This document shows positions 12,301 to 24,900 of a stretch of DNA of 64,000 nt, piece by piece; position 1 is the stretch's first letter; each line of letters starts with the position of its first letter. The notes below the pieces were generated by a model. It worked only from the letters and a program-made list of their open reading frames with translations. It made no database searches and was not told the DNA's origin. A program made the position numbers and the translations under genes. This stretch comes from Trebouxia sp. TZW2008 (lineage: Eukaryota > Chlorophyta > Trebouxiophyceae > Trebouxiales > Trebouxiaceae): the NCBI GenBank assembly GCA_002118135.1, contig BDIU01000480.1, positions 1 through 64,000 of the forward strand, in the 5' to 3' direction.

Positions 12301-15300
12301 TTTGCAGTGCAAAGAAAGAGCTGATCAGATCTCAAGGTGCCCATATGTTTGTCTACTCATTGCCAGACCACACATGTGGGCGCATGTTCTCGGGCTGTTG
12401 CTCTTGTGGCACGTCGCTTGGGCTATACCAATCTGAGTCAAGCTGGACCTGCTTGGTGCACTGCAGGGTGGGACCAATGCAGGCTTGCGTGCTTGGGGCA
12501 TTGGGCAGATTGTCAGCTTTGGTGCAGGAGGCAATACCAAGCTGAAGCAGGTGAAAAATTGCACACCCTCGCTGCAAATTGAGGCACATTATCATACAAC
12601 ATTGATGTGAAATGTGTCCTTCTGCTTAAGCTGACCAGTCTTGTTATGTCCTCTTCAATCAGATGTGATGCACATTGGTTTTGCATGTGCAGCATGACAT
12701 GCCTTTGCCACAATGCATCCTGGCGGTGTCACATCAAATGCTATCTTTAGGGCCAAACACCGACCAAGCTGACGCTCAAGCGATTCTATCGTCCTGAGGA
12801 CGTCAGCATTGAGATGGCTTATCAAGCAGAGCTGTATGAGGTCTACGCCAGCGAAGAGACCAAGTCTGTTGATGTGGAAAGCCTTGTAGGCAGATGCTTT
12901 GTGGAACCAGAGCCGGCGGTACCAGGTCACCTCTCACAGTCCCTTCTGACATTCTAGCTGCTATCAGCTCTTCAATGCAGATTGCCTTCCCATTCACCTT
13001 GGCCATGCAGCATGAGCAAAGCAAGTGCTGCGCCAATGCTCAATGTGATGGCATGACAATCGCTGCATGCATGCTGAAGCTTGAGAAGCCCATTTGTTTG
13101 GGCTGACCTCAAAAACATGCTGAGGTCCAGGGTCTCTGCATGCAAAAGATGTTGAGTCTTATACACCAAGCTGCAATGCACTCAATGTGACTGATGGCAT
13201 GCAGGGGAGGACAGGTTCACCTGCACCAAGCTTTTTGACCGCAAAAGCAAAAAGCTGAGCGAGTTGCCATCGCTTGCAGCAGCCACTAGCTCACGGTCTG
13301 CTGATGGCCAAGACAAGGTGCAAACAACCTGCACAACCTTGTCATTGGGAACGCGCATCACAGTGCATGACTTCCTGATGTCTCCCTATGCCGTAACGAT
13401 GCTTTGCACTGGTCAAAACCTAGCATTTCAGCCTGCACTTGATCACGTTGCTAGACAGTTGCACCGCAACAGAACAACCTGAATGCTGCCCAAGCCCTGC
13501 TTAGTGTGTTGTTGCACATGCAATGAAACGCTTCCAGACCAAATCAGCCTATGTGCTCGCAGGGCAAGGGCAAGGCAAAGTCTGCAGGCAAAGGTGTTGC
13601 GTCAGACAAAGGCAAAGGTGTCATGTCAGACAAAGGCAAAGGGCTTGCACAGACAGTGGAAGCTCCCGCAACAGACAGGTATCTCCTGAGCGTCAGCTGC
13701 TGCTTTTCAAAATGTGTGTCACACTCAGCTTTGGCCCAATACATGCAAATCGCTCAAAAAGCAAGCCACACTGGCTCAAACATCACAAGATGCTAGACGT
13801 TTGTGCCAAAGCTGTCGCATACTGCTGTTGCCTACTGCTGTGCAATGTGTCTGGCTTTGCATCTGCTGTAGAGATAGACATTTCTGACACTGCATGCTTC
13901 CAGCTGAGCATGATGCTTTAGGCAGAACAACATGCACACAACTTACTTTGCTATTGCTTCACCAGAACCAGTCAGGCAACAGAGCCCACCTTGACAACAG
14001 GATCTGGTCTATGTGCAGGGCACATGCAGCAGATGATGGCCTGGCACTGCACACAATGGACATCTTTGCTGGCTGTGGTGGACTGTCAGAGGGCTTCCAG
14101 CAGGCAGGAGCAGCAGTCTGCAAGTGGGCCATTGAGTATGAGCACCCTGCCGCTGAAGCCTTTAAGCTGAACCACTCTGGAGCGCATGTCATGTGCAACA
14201 ACTGCAATGTGATCCTGGCTGCTGCCATGCACAAGGCTGGGCTAGAAGACCTGTGCAAAGCCTCCCCTGAGGTGTGTTCCCTTGTCAGCAACATTTGCCA
14301 GACATTTGGCCAGACATTTGGCCAGACAAGAAGGCTGTGCTTTGCTCTGCTTGACAAACTTTGGCAATGCAGTGACAAGACGCTGTATGTCAAGCCAGAC
14401 ACTTGTGTCAAACAAATGCACTTTGCAGACTGCTGAAATGCTTTGAGATGCGCCAATGCAGACTGCTGTTCTCAATGCTCACAAGCAAGAAGCACCAGTC
14501 CTGAACATGGATTGACAGTCTGTACTGCTGATGCGATGCATATCTGAGCTGGCATGTCATGCCTGCATTGCTGCTTCAACATGTCATGATCGTTGACAGC
14601 AGGATAAATGTATGCAATAATTCTAAAAGTATTTGTTATGCAGGCAGAGGAAGCAGTCAAGGCATTGTCTTCGGAGGATGTGGCACAGCTGCCAGTACCG
14701 GGTGAGGTGGAGTTCTTGTGTGGAGGGCCACCTTGCCAGGGCTACTCTGGCATGAACCGCTTCAACAAGGGCAATTGGTCCATGGTGCAAAACTCCATGG
14801 TGAGTCACGCCTAGTCAGGTCTTCGTGCAAGCAAAAGGCTCATAGATTTTGCAGGCATACAAGCTAGCCACAGATTGTAAAATGGGTCCCATGCAGTCGA
14901 CCTCAACCTCAATGCGCAGGCAGAATATTTGCTGACATTGGAAGCATACAGAACATTACTTGATGCTTAAACAGCATTGCTCTACCCTGGGTGAGTGCTA
15001 CAGCAAAAGTTGACCGCAGTTGCATGCTTAGCATACCAGCCATTAAACTCATTGCATTGGTGATGTTTGCATCTGCTGCTGCTGAGAGCGCCGCTTTGCA
15101 GAAGTGCAAGAGGTGCAAAGTTGGCGTTTGCATGCAGGTCATGTCCTATCTGAGCTTCTGTGACTTGTACCGCCCGCGTTACTTCCTTCTGGAGAATGTG
15201 CGCAACTTTGTGAGTCACAACAAGAGCTTCACCTTCCGCCTCACCCTGCGCTCCTTGCTGGACATGGGCTACCAGGTATGCGGCTGCATTTGCACTGCTC

Positions 15301-17569
15301 TTCTGGCCGGCCTGCCTGTTACGCTGCTGCAGTTGCAATGCTACTGGCCTGCCTTCGTGCTCTATATGTGCTGATGGCACCTCTGAAGGCATTCATTTCT
15401 GGCTTCTTGCCTCCTTATGCAAGGCAGTTGTTATTAAGTCATCGTCTGCTGCTTGTCTACTGCTCTGTTTGTCTTCCTGTGGCCAGGTACTATCGTGGGC
15501 GTCTCTGTATGCTGTATTTGCCTGACTTTCATTGATAGACTGGCTATGCAACATGGCTTGATGGTGTTCATGCAGGTTCGCTTTGGTGTGCTGAACGCTG
15601 GCAACTTTGGTGTGAGCCAATCTCGCAAGCGTACCTTCATCTGGGGTGTAGCGCCTGACAGCATTCTGCCAGCCTGGCCCAAGCCTCAGCATGTCTTCCG
15701 CTCATCACAGCTCACCATCAATCTGCCGGGCAATGTGCAGGTGCGCCAGCATGCTGCAACACGCTTTGGTGACCACTCTTGCAGCACATGTGTCATGACA
15801 CAGCATACTTGATTGCTTGTATTTGCACACACAAGCCATGCATTTGTTTGAACAGCACAGTATTGTTTGTTGGTGATTTTTGACTTGTCATGAGCAGATA
15901 TGCATTCTATTTGCACTCATCTGGTTATGTGGTTCTGGTAAGCCTTCTGGTGCTGACCAATATGCTGCGCTGAATTGCAGTTCACCGCTGTCCCGCAAAC
16001 AGATGGTGCACCACTGCGGACTGTGACAGTAAGAGATGTCATTTGTGATCTGCCATCCATTGAGAATGGACATGATGAGGCAGAAATGCAGTACTCAGGT
16101 ACGCCTTTGTGCTGAGGACTTCATCCATGTCAATGATGTCCTCAAGATTTGCAGCTGCTTCATTGTTGCTCATTGATGCTCAGCAGATTGACTACACTAT
16201 CTTTACCAGTTGTATGCCGCACTGAGTTCACGCATGACTGCTTGTTCTGCTCATAGGAAGTTTGTCCAGAGAAGCTGTACCGCAGGAATGCATAAAATGT
16301 CCTGTGCATAACATGGTCGAGTGCCTTGCATTCCATTATTGGTATTTGGACGTGAGTACTGTAGAACCTGATTTGCTTGATGATAGGAAGGGCTGCCTTT
16401 TCAACCAGCAATTGGCAGTCAATGCAGGTCACGATTGTAGCAGTCATTGCAGCTTACGTTTGACCATATCTGCAGCCTGACCCCAGTGCAATGCTGTAGG
16501 CCCAGCTGTGTCAGCCTTCCAGAAGAAGATCAGGGGCAGCTGCACAGTCCTGAGGGACCACATCTGCAAGCAGATGAATGAGCTCAATCTGGAACGTTGC
16601 CGCTGCATTCCCAAAGAGGTGCCTGGGGCTGACTGGCGCTGCCTTGAACAGCTGGTGGCTGCAGACCCTGCTCGTCAAATGTACAAGGCAAGCTGCTGAT
16701 CCGTGTAACATCTTGTCTGCTATGATACTCTGTCCTGTTGTGACTGCAGCCTGGTCTGCTGACTGACACCGCCTTGATGCCGACGACCCGTCTATGATGT
16801 GTACAAGGCAAGCCACTCACCCTTGCAACATAGTTTCTGCACACAGCATCGTCCTACTGTCTCCTGGCATTAATTGATTCATCATTGTATATTGTCTGCA
16901 GGGTCAAGCCTTGGTGCCCTGGTGTCTGCCCAACACTGCTGAGAGGCACAATGGCTGGAGAGGACTGTTTGGGCGCTTAGATCTCAATGGGCATTTCCCC
17001 ACATCCACCACAGATCCTCAACCCATGGGCAAAGTTGGACAAGTCTTCCATCCCAACCAGGACAGGATTGTCAGCGTCAGAGAGTGTGCCAGGGCACAGG
17101 TATGCCCTCATGTCAATGCTGCTGCACTGTGTGCAGCCTGTAATTGTCAGCTGGCAACACGGAAGGTGCACAGAAGCCAGCCAAGGTGCATGAGCCAAGC
17201 ATGATGTGCTGGCCGGCCAATTTGTTGCGTGAACATCAAATTGAAATACAAGTGAACTGGTTGGATAGCTCCTGTACATACATAGCTGCGCCCCTAGAGC
17301 TTGCCTGGCATGCATTCATAACAATTGAATACAAGCATGACTGGTGGTTCTGTCAAGATTTCGAGTCAGTGTAGTTTTCAACCTGAGGCTGAACAATGCA
17401 GGGCTTTCCAGATGAGTTCCAGTTCTGGGGCAATGTGCACAACAAGCACCGTCAGATTGGCAATGCAGTGCCACCTCCTTTGGCAGCTGCTCTTGGCCAT
17501 CAGTTGCATAAGGCTCTGGAAGCAAAGGCTCATGCAGACGGCTTGGCCTTGCTTGAGGCACAAATGTGA
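3399..17569 (+). CDS. MET1: DNA (cytosine-5) maintenance methyltransferase, MET1/DNMT1 type
   Basis: A many-exon gene for the enzyme that copies CG methylation onto newly replicated DNA in the nucleus. In order: [13 protein letters not shown] start (3399); a lysine-rich segment with NKKAKV (3690-4073); an RFTS domain, from [10 protein letters not shown] (4147) through [14 protein letters not shown] (4680), [18 protein letters not shown] (7510) and [12 protein letters not shown] (8165) to [12 protein letters not shown] (8875); an acidic and lysine-rich linker (9780-9980); BAH1 (10215-10755); BAH2 (12060-12900); a GK-repeat linker (13555-13660); and the catalytic domain. Catalytic motifs are complete: [14 protein letters not shown] (14060), [12 protein letters not shown] (14725), [11 protein letters not shown] (15190), [15 protein letters not shown] (15615), IX RECARAQGFPDEF and [18 protein letters not shown] (17450). 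No CXXC domain was seen, as in plant MET1. Stop TGA 17567-17569. The join of the first two exons is unresolved. Introns include several GC-AG types. Confidence 0.95.
5433..5560. repeat. Tandem repeat, about 27 bp x 5, in a MET1 intron
   Basis: Repeats of ATCAGCTTCTGTCTGCCCAC follow the donor after the [14 protein letters not shown] exon. The repeats happen to be open in several frames but resemble no MET1 sequence. Confidence 0.85.
11662..11758. repeat. CCA/CAC trinucleotide microsatellite in a MET1 intron
   Basis: Runs of CCACCACCAC and CATCACCACC, between the exon ending TPQK (11403) and the exon EDNLEEEG (12056). Confidence 0.85.
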
Positions 17570-17929
17570 TTTGCAGTTGGCTGAAAGAATGGCAGTGGTC
17601 CAGTATTAGTTGAGGCATTTGTTTAGGTGTTACTGAGCAGATTCATGCTTAATCAAAGCACAGTAAGCATTACATGCTTTGCTGCAATACCAACAGCTGG
17701 ATAGCAATGGCAAATTTGAAGCCAACTGCGCAAGTAATGTAGCTTGACCTTAATCCTTGAAGTTTGCATTGTCAGCGTGTTGCTGGACTTTTGGGTCAGC
17801 CTTGCACAATCACAAGCCATGCCATGAGCACTGCCAATAGGTGCCTGAAGACTGACTTTGTCAGAACGCTTGAGACTAGACTTGCACTACAGTCCCTGAG
17901 TCAGTATTGTCCACTTTTATAGGATGGTG
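17570..17929. other. Intergenic, MET1 3' side
   Basis: AT-rich sequence after the MET1 stop with no recognisable coding content; it should hold the MET1 3' UTR. Confidence 0.45.
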
Positions 17930-18035
17930 AGAAGTTACGTTGTCAGGCTCAGTGCGTTGTGTCACGCGTTTCTGTCGGCACAGGCTTGCGATTCTGCTAA
18001 TCGCGCCGCAAATGTGAGTCTGCATCACGGACTCC

Positions 18036-18491
18036 TTGCTGTCAAATCGACGGTGGTTTGATCGCAACGGCGGCTCTTCTAGCTCAGCATTGGTGTTGGC
18101 TGAGCAGGCAGCAATGCAACGACTCATCAGAGGCGGCCAAGACGAGACCGCGAGCTTTGTCGCATCTGCTGCGAGCATAGCTAAGCTTCGCTCTCAAGCA
18201 GGCGATCATTCGGTGCCATCTTGCAGCCTGCTGCAGCGCTCAGCCAGGAATCTTCTGCACAAACGCCAAGCCTTTTCCAACATGCAAGACGCGCCTGACA
18301 AAACCTGGTCCTTCGTGACAGCGGATGATCTTGTGCATCCTGAGGTGCAAGCAACATTACACAGCTGCCACCGCAGGAATGCAGCTGCAGCAAAGCAGCA
18401 AGACCCTGATGCACAACCTGATGCTGAGAGATCGACATTACATGCCAGTGTTCCAACCGCAGGCATGCTGAAGGACTGGGAAATGATCTAA
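18036..18491 (+). CDS. Small unknown protein, single exon
   Basis: An open frame of 151 codons with no stop. It has no ATG at its left end: the frame opens after a TGA at 18015, and the first in-frame ATG is at 18112 (MQRLIRGGQDET), giving about 126 residues. The predicted protein is polar, alanine/serine/glutamine-rich, with KTWSFVTADDLVHPEVQ in the middle and KDWEMI at the end. I recognise no family. The case for a gene is that the frame starts inside a CG-rich patch (17930-18330) of the kind that marks other gene starts here, and it occupies the gap between MET1 and the convergent Ycf45-like gene. It could also be non-coding. Confidence 0.4.
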   Translation: MLSNRRWFDRNGGSSSSALVLAEQAAMQRLIRGGQDETASFVASAASIAKLRSQAGDHSVPSCSLLQRSARNLLHKRQAFSNMQDAPDKTWSFVTADDLVHPEVQATLHSCHRRNAAAAKQQDPDAQPDAERSTLHASVPTAGMLKDWEMI

Positions 18492-18939
18492 ACCTACTGG
18501 ACAACCTGACAACAAAAATATGCAATGACACCAGTCACTGTGACATCCAGGGCGAATGTTTGATGCTGTGATACATTCTGCAGAGCCTGCAAAGGACCGA
18601 ATTGTTGAGCTGCCAGCTGACCATCTCAGGAATACAACACAGCACAACCCTGAAAATGGCAAACAATGTAAAGCAATTGCAAACAATGTAAAGTTGAAGG
18701 CGCTCTATGACCATCAAGTACACTCTCAGACAATGTACATATGCTGAAGCATAATATTTGTACAGATAGGCATCTGAAGCACTGTGCGATGCCAGTGCCA
18801 AGATATATAGATCTGATGCGCCTATGTCTTCTCTAAGCAGAATATTTGCCCCTTCCAGATGCCCATGATATAATGCATGGCTGAGGCAGAAAAGATAATG
18901 TGCCTGTAGCCTGTAGTGTTTGGCCAGCATTGGCTCACG
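18492..18939. other. Convergent intergenic stretch
   Basis: AT-rich sequence between the stop of the small ORF and the stop of the minus-strand Ycf45-like gene. It contains a short direct repeat (AAACAATGTAAAG, twice near 18660-18690). No gene is seen. Confidence 0.45.
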
Positions 18940-21900
18940 TCAAGCGGGCATAATTCTGAGACGAACCTTTCTGTCCTCGCCCACTACCTCACACACCATG
19001 TCATATTGGTGCGCAATGCGCATCTGCAAGACGACACACACAAGAGCTGAGAACATGTTTGTTGCCACACGCAGCAAATGCATCAGAGCTTTTGTCTGAG
19101 TTTGCCTTAATGAAAGCACACTGGAGTAACACTGGCATTTGACGATGCACTTTTGTCCTGCCAAGATGAGCTTGTGCCTGAAGGATTGGACGATGCACTT
19201 TTGTCCATGCTTACCTGCATTTCAAGGATTTCTGCTGGACGGGGCAGAAGCTCTATCGGCTGATTTCTGGGTATGACAACCTGCTCAATTGCAATAATTG
19301 CCTCATCCATGGCAGCCTGATATCCTAGTGGCTTTGGTCCAAAACTCATCGCCTTCGATATTGGTTTCTGTGGCTCTGTAGTCAGACAAACAGCATCGCT
19401 CACGCGTGCACATTTCACTAGAGTGCTTGTGTGCAAGCAAAGGGAGGCAATTTCTATGCAATCAAGGCAAGATTGTGCAGAAAGTTTGCAGACAGCAGAA
19501 AGTGGTTTTCTTGACTGGCTGTACGCCTGAGTTGAATTGATGAGATACCGACTGCAACGCAGAAGGTCTTGCTCAACTGGGTGTGCAGCACACAATCTCT
19601 TGTGCCTTTGTGCGTGCTGTTGCATGTTGTGTCTTACACCTGCTGAACATGAGTGCTGTTCCCGTTGCATGCAGCAAAGTTGGGAAGGCAAATTTACAAT
19701 CAATGCAGCACAGACTGGCTTGTGCTTACTGACCTCTTATTGTCTTGCATTCGTTCAAGTACCATTCCAGACCCTTGATCTCTTCTGGATCCTCTTCTTC
19801 TATCTCTTCTTCCTCATAGTCTTCCTCTTCCTCATCAGAATCTTGAGCATCAACTAGCGATTGCATGTCATTTGCTAGTTGCACTTCTGAAAATGGCTGA
19901 GCATCCTTGATTATTTGAGGATCACGGATGGGTCGAGGCTGAAGCAGCGGCTGGTTACGACTTGGCCAGGCCAGTTTGGGATTTGGCCGGATTTGATTGC
20001 GATTTGACGGGACCTTACTGGCATCTGGCAGGATCTGACTGGGGTTTGGTGGCATCTGGCTGGGGTTTGACAGGATCTGACTGGCATTTGGCTGCACTTG
20101 GTTGGGATTTGACAGGGCTTGACTGGCATTTGGCGGGACCTGATTGGAATCTGACAGGGTTTGACTGGAAGTTGGCGGGACCTGACTGGAATCTAGCAGG
20201 CTTTGACTGGGAGTTGGCGGGATCTCATCGGAATCCGGCAGGGTTTGACTGGGAGTCGACGGGAGCTGACTAGACTTTAAGGGCTGAGCGTCACTGCCTC
20301 TTGCATTGCCAAAGAGCCCTCCAAACAGCCCTCCAGATGATGGCTCCAGCCCTAGTATGGTCTGCGCTGCCTTAGTAAGGTGCTCAGGACTGCTTGTCTT
20401 GACAGAGAATATGGGCACATCAAAGTTCTTTGCTGCGTTGCGAAGCCAGCCACCTGACTTGATCTTGCCTCGCAGTCCAATGGCAGCATCACAACCCTGC
20501 AAGCCAAGTCATGCAAGCCCCTAAGAGTTCTGCAAGTCCAAGCTCATGCACTGTGGCTTCACTTGCTGCTACAACAGAGATGCCCACTTCACGCATCCAA
20601 TGCATGCATTCAGCCCAGCACGTAGCTGGAAGCCTTGCCCTACAAATTTCAGTTTCTAGGTTCAGCAGCATGGGATGATGCAACTTGAAGGCAGGATCGT
20701 TGTGGCATAGACAGCAGTGTTTGCTGCCTTGTACAGGGCGTCATGCCAGTGAGATCAAACTTGAGCAATGCTGATGTCACTAAAGCAGCAGCATCTTCTG
20801 GTCCATGCAAATGAGATAGCCATATAAACTACACATCATAGCTGGGAAAACACACATCAGCAGGCTTGGCTGCACTAGACAACACACAGACTCATGTGAT
20901 CCATGCAACACAGCTGGAAGAACACATTGCACCAATGTTGGCTGCCTTGTACACACAACAGACCCGCACAGCCATGTAGGGCGGCTGAGACCACACTAGC
21001 AGCCCAAGTTTACTTGACCCTAACATTGTCTGCATGATACTCTGTTGGGCAGGACTGACAGTAGACTTCCAATGATTGCTTGGTTGGAATCTCACCCTTA
21101 GGCTGTCTCTCAGCTGTATCCTGTGCCACAGATTGGACCTCTTCAGGACCGTCTCCAGGACCTCTTCTTCTATGCCATGCACATACACTTGCATGGGCGG
21201 GCCTACTGGCTCAGCAGGTTTTTCTGGCTGCTGCTGCTGCTGCCATGCATCTGTACTGCTTGTCAAGTCTCCAAGCCAGGACTGCCCTTGTGCAGCTTCC
21301 TTGCCACCTGCTCGGCGCTTTCTAGGCAGCTGCAGCTTCCAGTTACCTGCCGCAGCCTGGAGCCGCTGCAAGGGGGTGGCCACCTGGTTGGATTCCGAAT
21401 CTGAGTCGGAATCTGAAGCTGAGCTGGACAGGAGTGAGTCAGAGGAGTCAGTTGAGCTGGCTGACTGAGTGGACTTGCCAGTGCTTGAGGTCTTGCCGGG
21501 TTTGCTGTCTGGTTTGGCATCGGGTAACGAGAATGCATTGCCTTCAGCATCTCGGTACCTCATGGTTGGCAAGACCTCCTTGCCTGCAGCAATTTTAGCC
21601 AGTTAGCCTGGGTAGATTTTGCTGAACCAACAGTACCTGGTATAAACTGAGTACAGACATCAGCTGCAGCAAATGTAGCCAGTCAGGCTTGGCATATACT
21701 GACGACAGAGTGAGGTCTGATTGACAGCTGCTAAGAGTTTGCCTGCAGCAACTCTGACCACTAGGCATTGGCATGCACTCCTAGAACGCAAACCCCTTTA
21801 TTGTGACTTGACTGGAAACACCCCTGTGTGATGAAATGATTCAACAGTCAGCAAGCATTCACGTGATGTTGGCATTCACATGATGTTGGTGGATGATGAA

Positions 21901-24900
21901 TGATAAATGTAGACAGGTGTACCAGCAAGAAGACCACCACAGGCGTTGGCAATGCCATCATATGAGCGACAGTGCTGTCAGCTATAGCTGTATTACCTTG
22001 AGCTTTGGTGTGTGATGTAAGTCAGAAAACAGCAGGCCGTAGTGCAGAGGTGCAAAAGAAGCAACACAGGTGCAAGACAAGCAGCAGGGTTGCCTGTGTT
22101 ACCTTTTGGCCCAAGCAGGCTGCAGATCAGAGGTGAAGACAGACTGACCAGCAAGGAGGCCATCACAGGCAACAGCCACATCATCTTACAGGCGCCAATG
22201 CTGTCAGCAATAGCTGCATACATTGGGCTCTGACTCGGCTGTGTGAGGTGAATGCAAAACCAGCAGACAGCAATCAAAGACGCAACACGCACAGCAATGC
22301 AAAGCCAAGCAAGGCTTGCCTGCAAGAAGACCATAGCTAAAAAAGAGTGTCAAAGTGCGAGGATTCTCCCTTTACCCCTTCGGGGTACAAGCTTCGGTAC
22401 ACAAGCTGTGGCTACGTCATCACAAAGCTGCCAGCACTTAGCTGGTGGCATTGTGCCTCTGACGTGTAATCCCCAGTCAGTACAAGAAAATCTAGACAGC
22501 AATGTCAAGGTGCTAGAGGGAACTCACCAGCAAGCAGACCATCACAAGCTGTGGCTACATCATCATACAGGCGCCAGTGCTGCCGGTCCTCCATCTCAAT
22601 GCAACAGTCAAAGGTGGGCGGCCCTGCGCGTTCCCTTATGCTTTTCTGCACGCCCCTTTTCTTAGCAGTCTCATCCCCCAGGATGACACTGCACCAAAGT
22701 GTCAATAGTCAGCATTGAGACCAGCAAGCAGATGCAGTACAGATCCTTCATCTGATTGCAGCAAAACAAGAACCAATCAGCAGTGAGCAGGGCAATTATG
22801 CTAGTTCAAAAACACATGCATGCATGGCAAACAACTGGTGAATACAGAACGCCTTTGATCAGCAGCCTCGTCCCCCAGAATGACGCTGCAGTTCAACAGC
22901 GACAGTCAGCATTGAGCTCAGCTTAGTAAAATGGCATACAAGGAAGCAGCTGATGAACATAGCAGGGAACCAAGCAGGAAGTCATGCTTTACAAAGAAGT
23001 GTGCAGACTATTGTGTGTAAAACAACTGCTGCATGCCTGGACAACTGGCATCAAACAATTACTTTTGATACTTTTCCACAAGCAAGTCAGTGCCATCTGG
23101 CACACATACTTTGAGATGCTGGCACAGCTCTTTGACAAAGAAAGCCAAGCCGAGGAGCAAACCACATCATGCAATCCAGATAATGCACATTATGCAGAGC
23201 AAATGCAGTTTAGTCAGCAACTCAGAAAACCCACTGACCTTTCTGCATCGCCCAATAGGCTCTGCAATGTGGGGTCGTTCACAATATTCCAGGCGTCAAA
23301 CATGAGCAGTGGCCATTAAGTGCACCCGTGACTGAATGTGTAACTAGTACCAGCTGTACTTCTCCTTACTAGTAGATGAAAAATGGCCAGAAATTAACTT
23401 ACCTTTCCACGCCGCCCAGAAGGCTCTGCAGCGTGGGGTTGTTAAGGATGTTCTCAAGGCGGTCTCCATGAGCAGTGGCCACCAGTTGCACTCCTCGCTG
23501 GGCAATGGTGGCAGCTGCTAGGGCCTCAGCTTCACTGCCAATCTCATCAATGACAATGACCTCAGGCATGTGGTTCTCCACTGCCTCGATCATGACCCTA
23601 TGCTGCTGCTCTGGCACTGGCACCTGTGTGCATCAAGCTGAGATGAGCAATGCCACTCATGATCCACAATGACCTCAGGCGTGTGGTTCTCCACCGCATA
23701 TATCATGCCCCTGCACTGCTGCTCTGGCACTGGCACCTGTGTGCAGCAAGCCTGAATGAGCAATGTTGATTGAGACCGGGCTCTTTTTACTCCTAGAAAC
23801 TCCCGTGATTCATGCCCTGATGGCAGAGACTTTTCTTTTCTTCTTTTCTAAAAGATCGACAGACAGGCGGGCAGGCAAGTCTACATGCATGCTGCCGACA
23901 GAGAGACAGACAAGTATGCATGGCATGCACAGAGCAGGCGTGGGACCCGCAGCGTGACTTTCTCCTTGTTGCTGCTGGGGGTGAATACGCATGCAGTGCA
24001 TTTGACGAGCAAGATGTGATGCCCAGATGCTGATGATTTGGCATCCCAATGAACCATGCTATATTCTGCACATTAGGGCAATTCTGGCAGGCAAGGCTGC
24101 GGGCGTCTGCCAAAGAATTATGCTGTATTCTGCATTTTAGGGCAACAATGGCAGGCATACCTGCATGCGCCTGGCTGAGGCAATGGCATGGTGGGGCACA
24201 TTGCCATCCCCAGCAATCTCATTGGAAGTGTCAATGATGACCACACGCTTGTGAGCAACCACTGCCAGCATCCTGGAGATGTCCCTGATGGCTGTTGTCT
24301 TGCCCACCCCAGGCCTGCCCAGAAGAAGAATGGAGCGTCCTGACAGCACCACATCTGCCACCAGGTTTGCGCTGCCGGGCATTGCTCTCCCGACACGACA
24401 CGTCAGTCCCACAATCAGCCCGTCTCGGTTGCGCATGCAGCTGATGCGGTGCAGGCACCTGTCGATGCCTGCTCGGTTGTCCCCGCCAAACTCTGTGACC
24501 TGCAAGGGCAAGGCAACATGCTTTGCCCAGGCTAACGATCTGCTGATAACAGAAGTAGTGGGCTCAAATACTACTTTTGAGTAGCCAACATGGCCCAGAT
24601 GGCAATGCACAACTCATCATCTACAATGATAGTGTGGCAACACTCTCCAAGCAAAGCGAGCTCTACTTTTGCATGGCAAAGCTCTCCAAAAGGAGGTAAG
24701 CAAAGAGGCAGAATGCAGCAAGACAGAGGCATACCTTGGCAGTCACTTCTTCGAGCTCGTGTCGTGTCAGAGGGTTGATAGACAGCAGCTGATCTGTCTC
24801 TGCGAATCGAGCTAACACAGGCCTTCCCAAGTCCAGCACAACCTCAACAAGCTGTCCTAGATCTGGGTGGTCTTGCAGTAATTCCTTGATGCGGGCTGGC

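Noticed and set aside
20489..20683. An extra exon of the Ycf45-like gene reading [17 protein letters not shown]
   Set aside because: The exons on either side join directly in frame and the joined sequence follows the conserved order, so this stretch is intronic.
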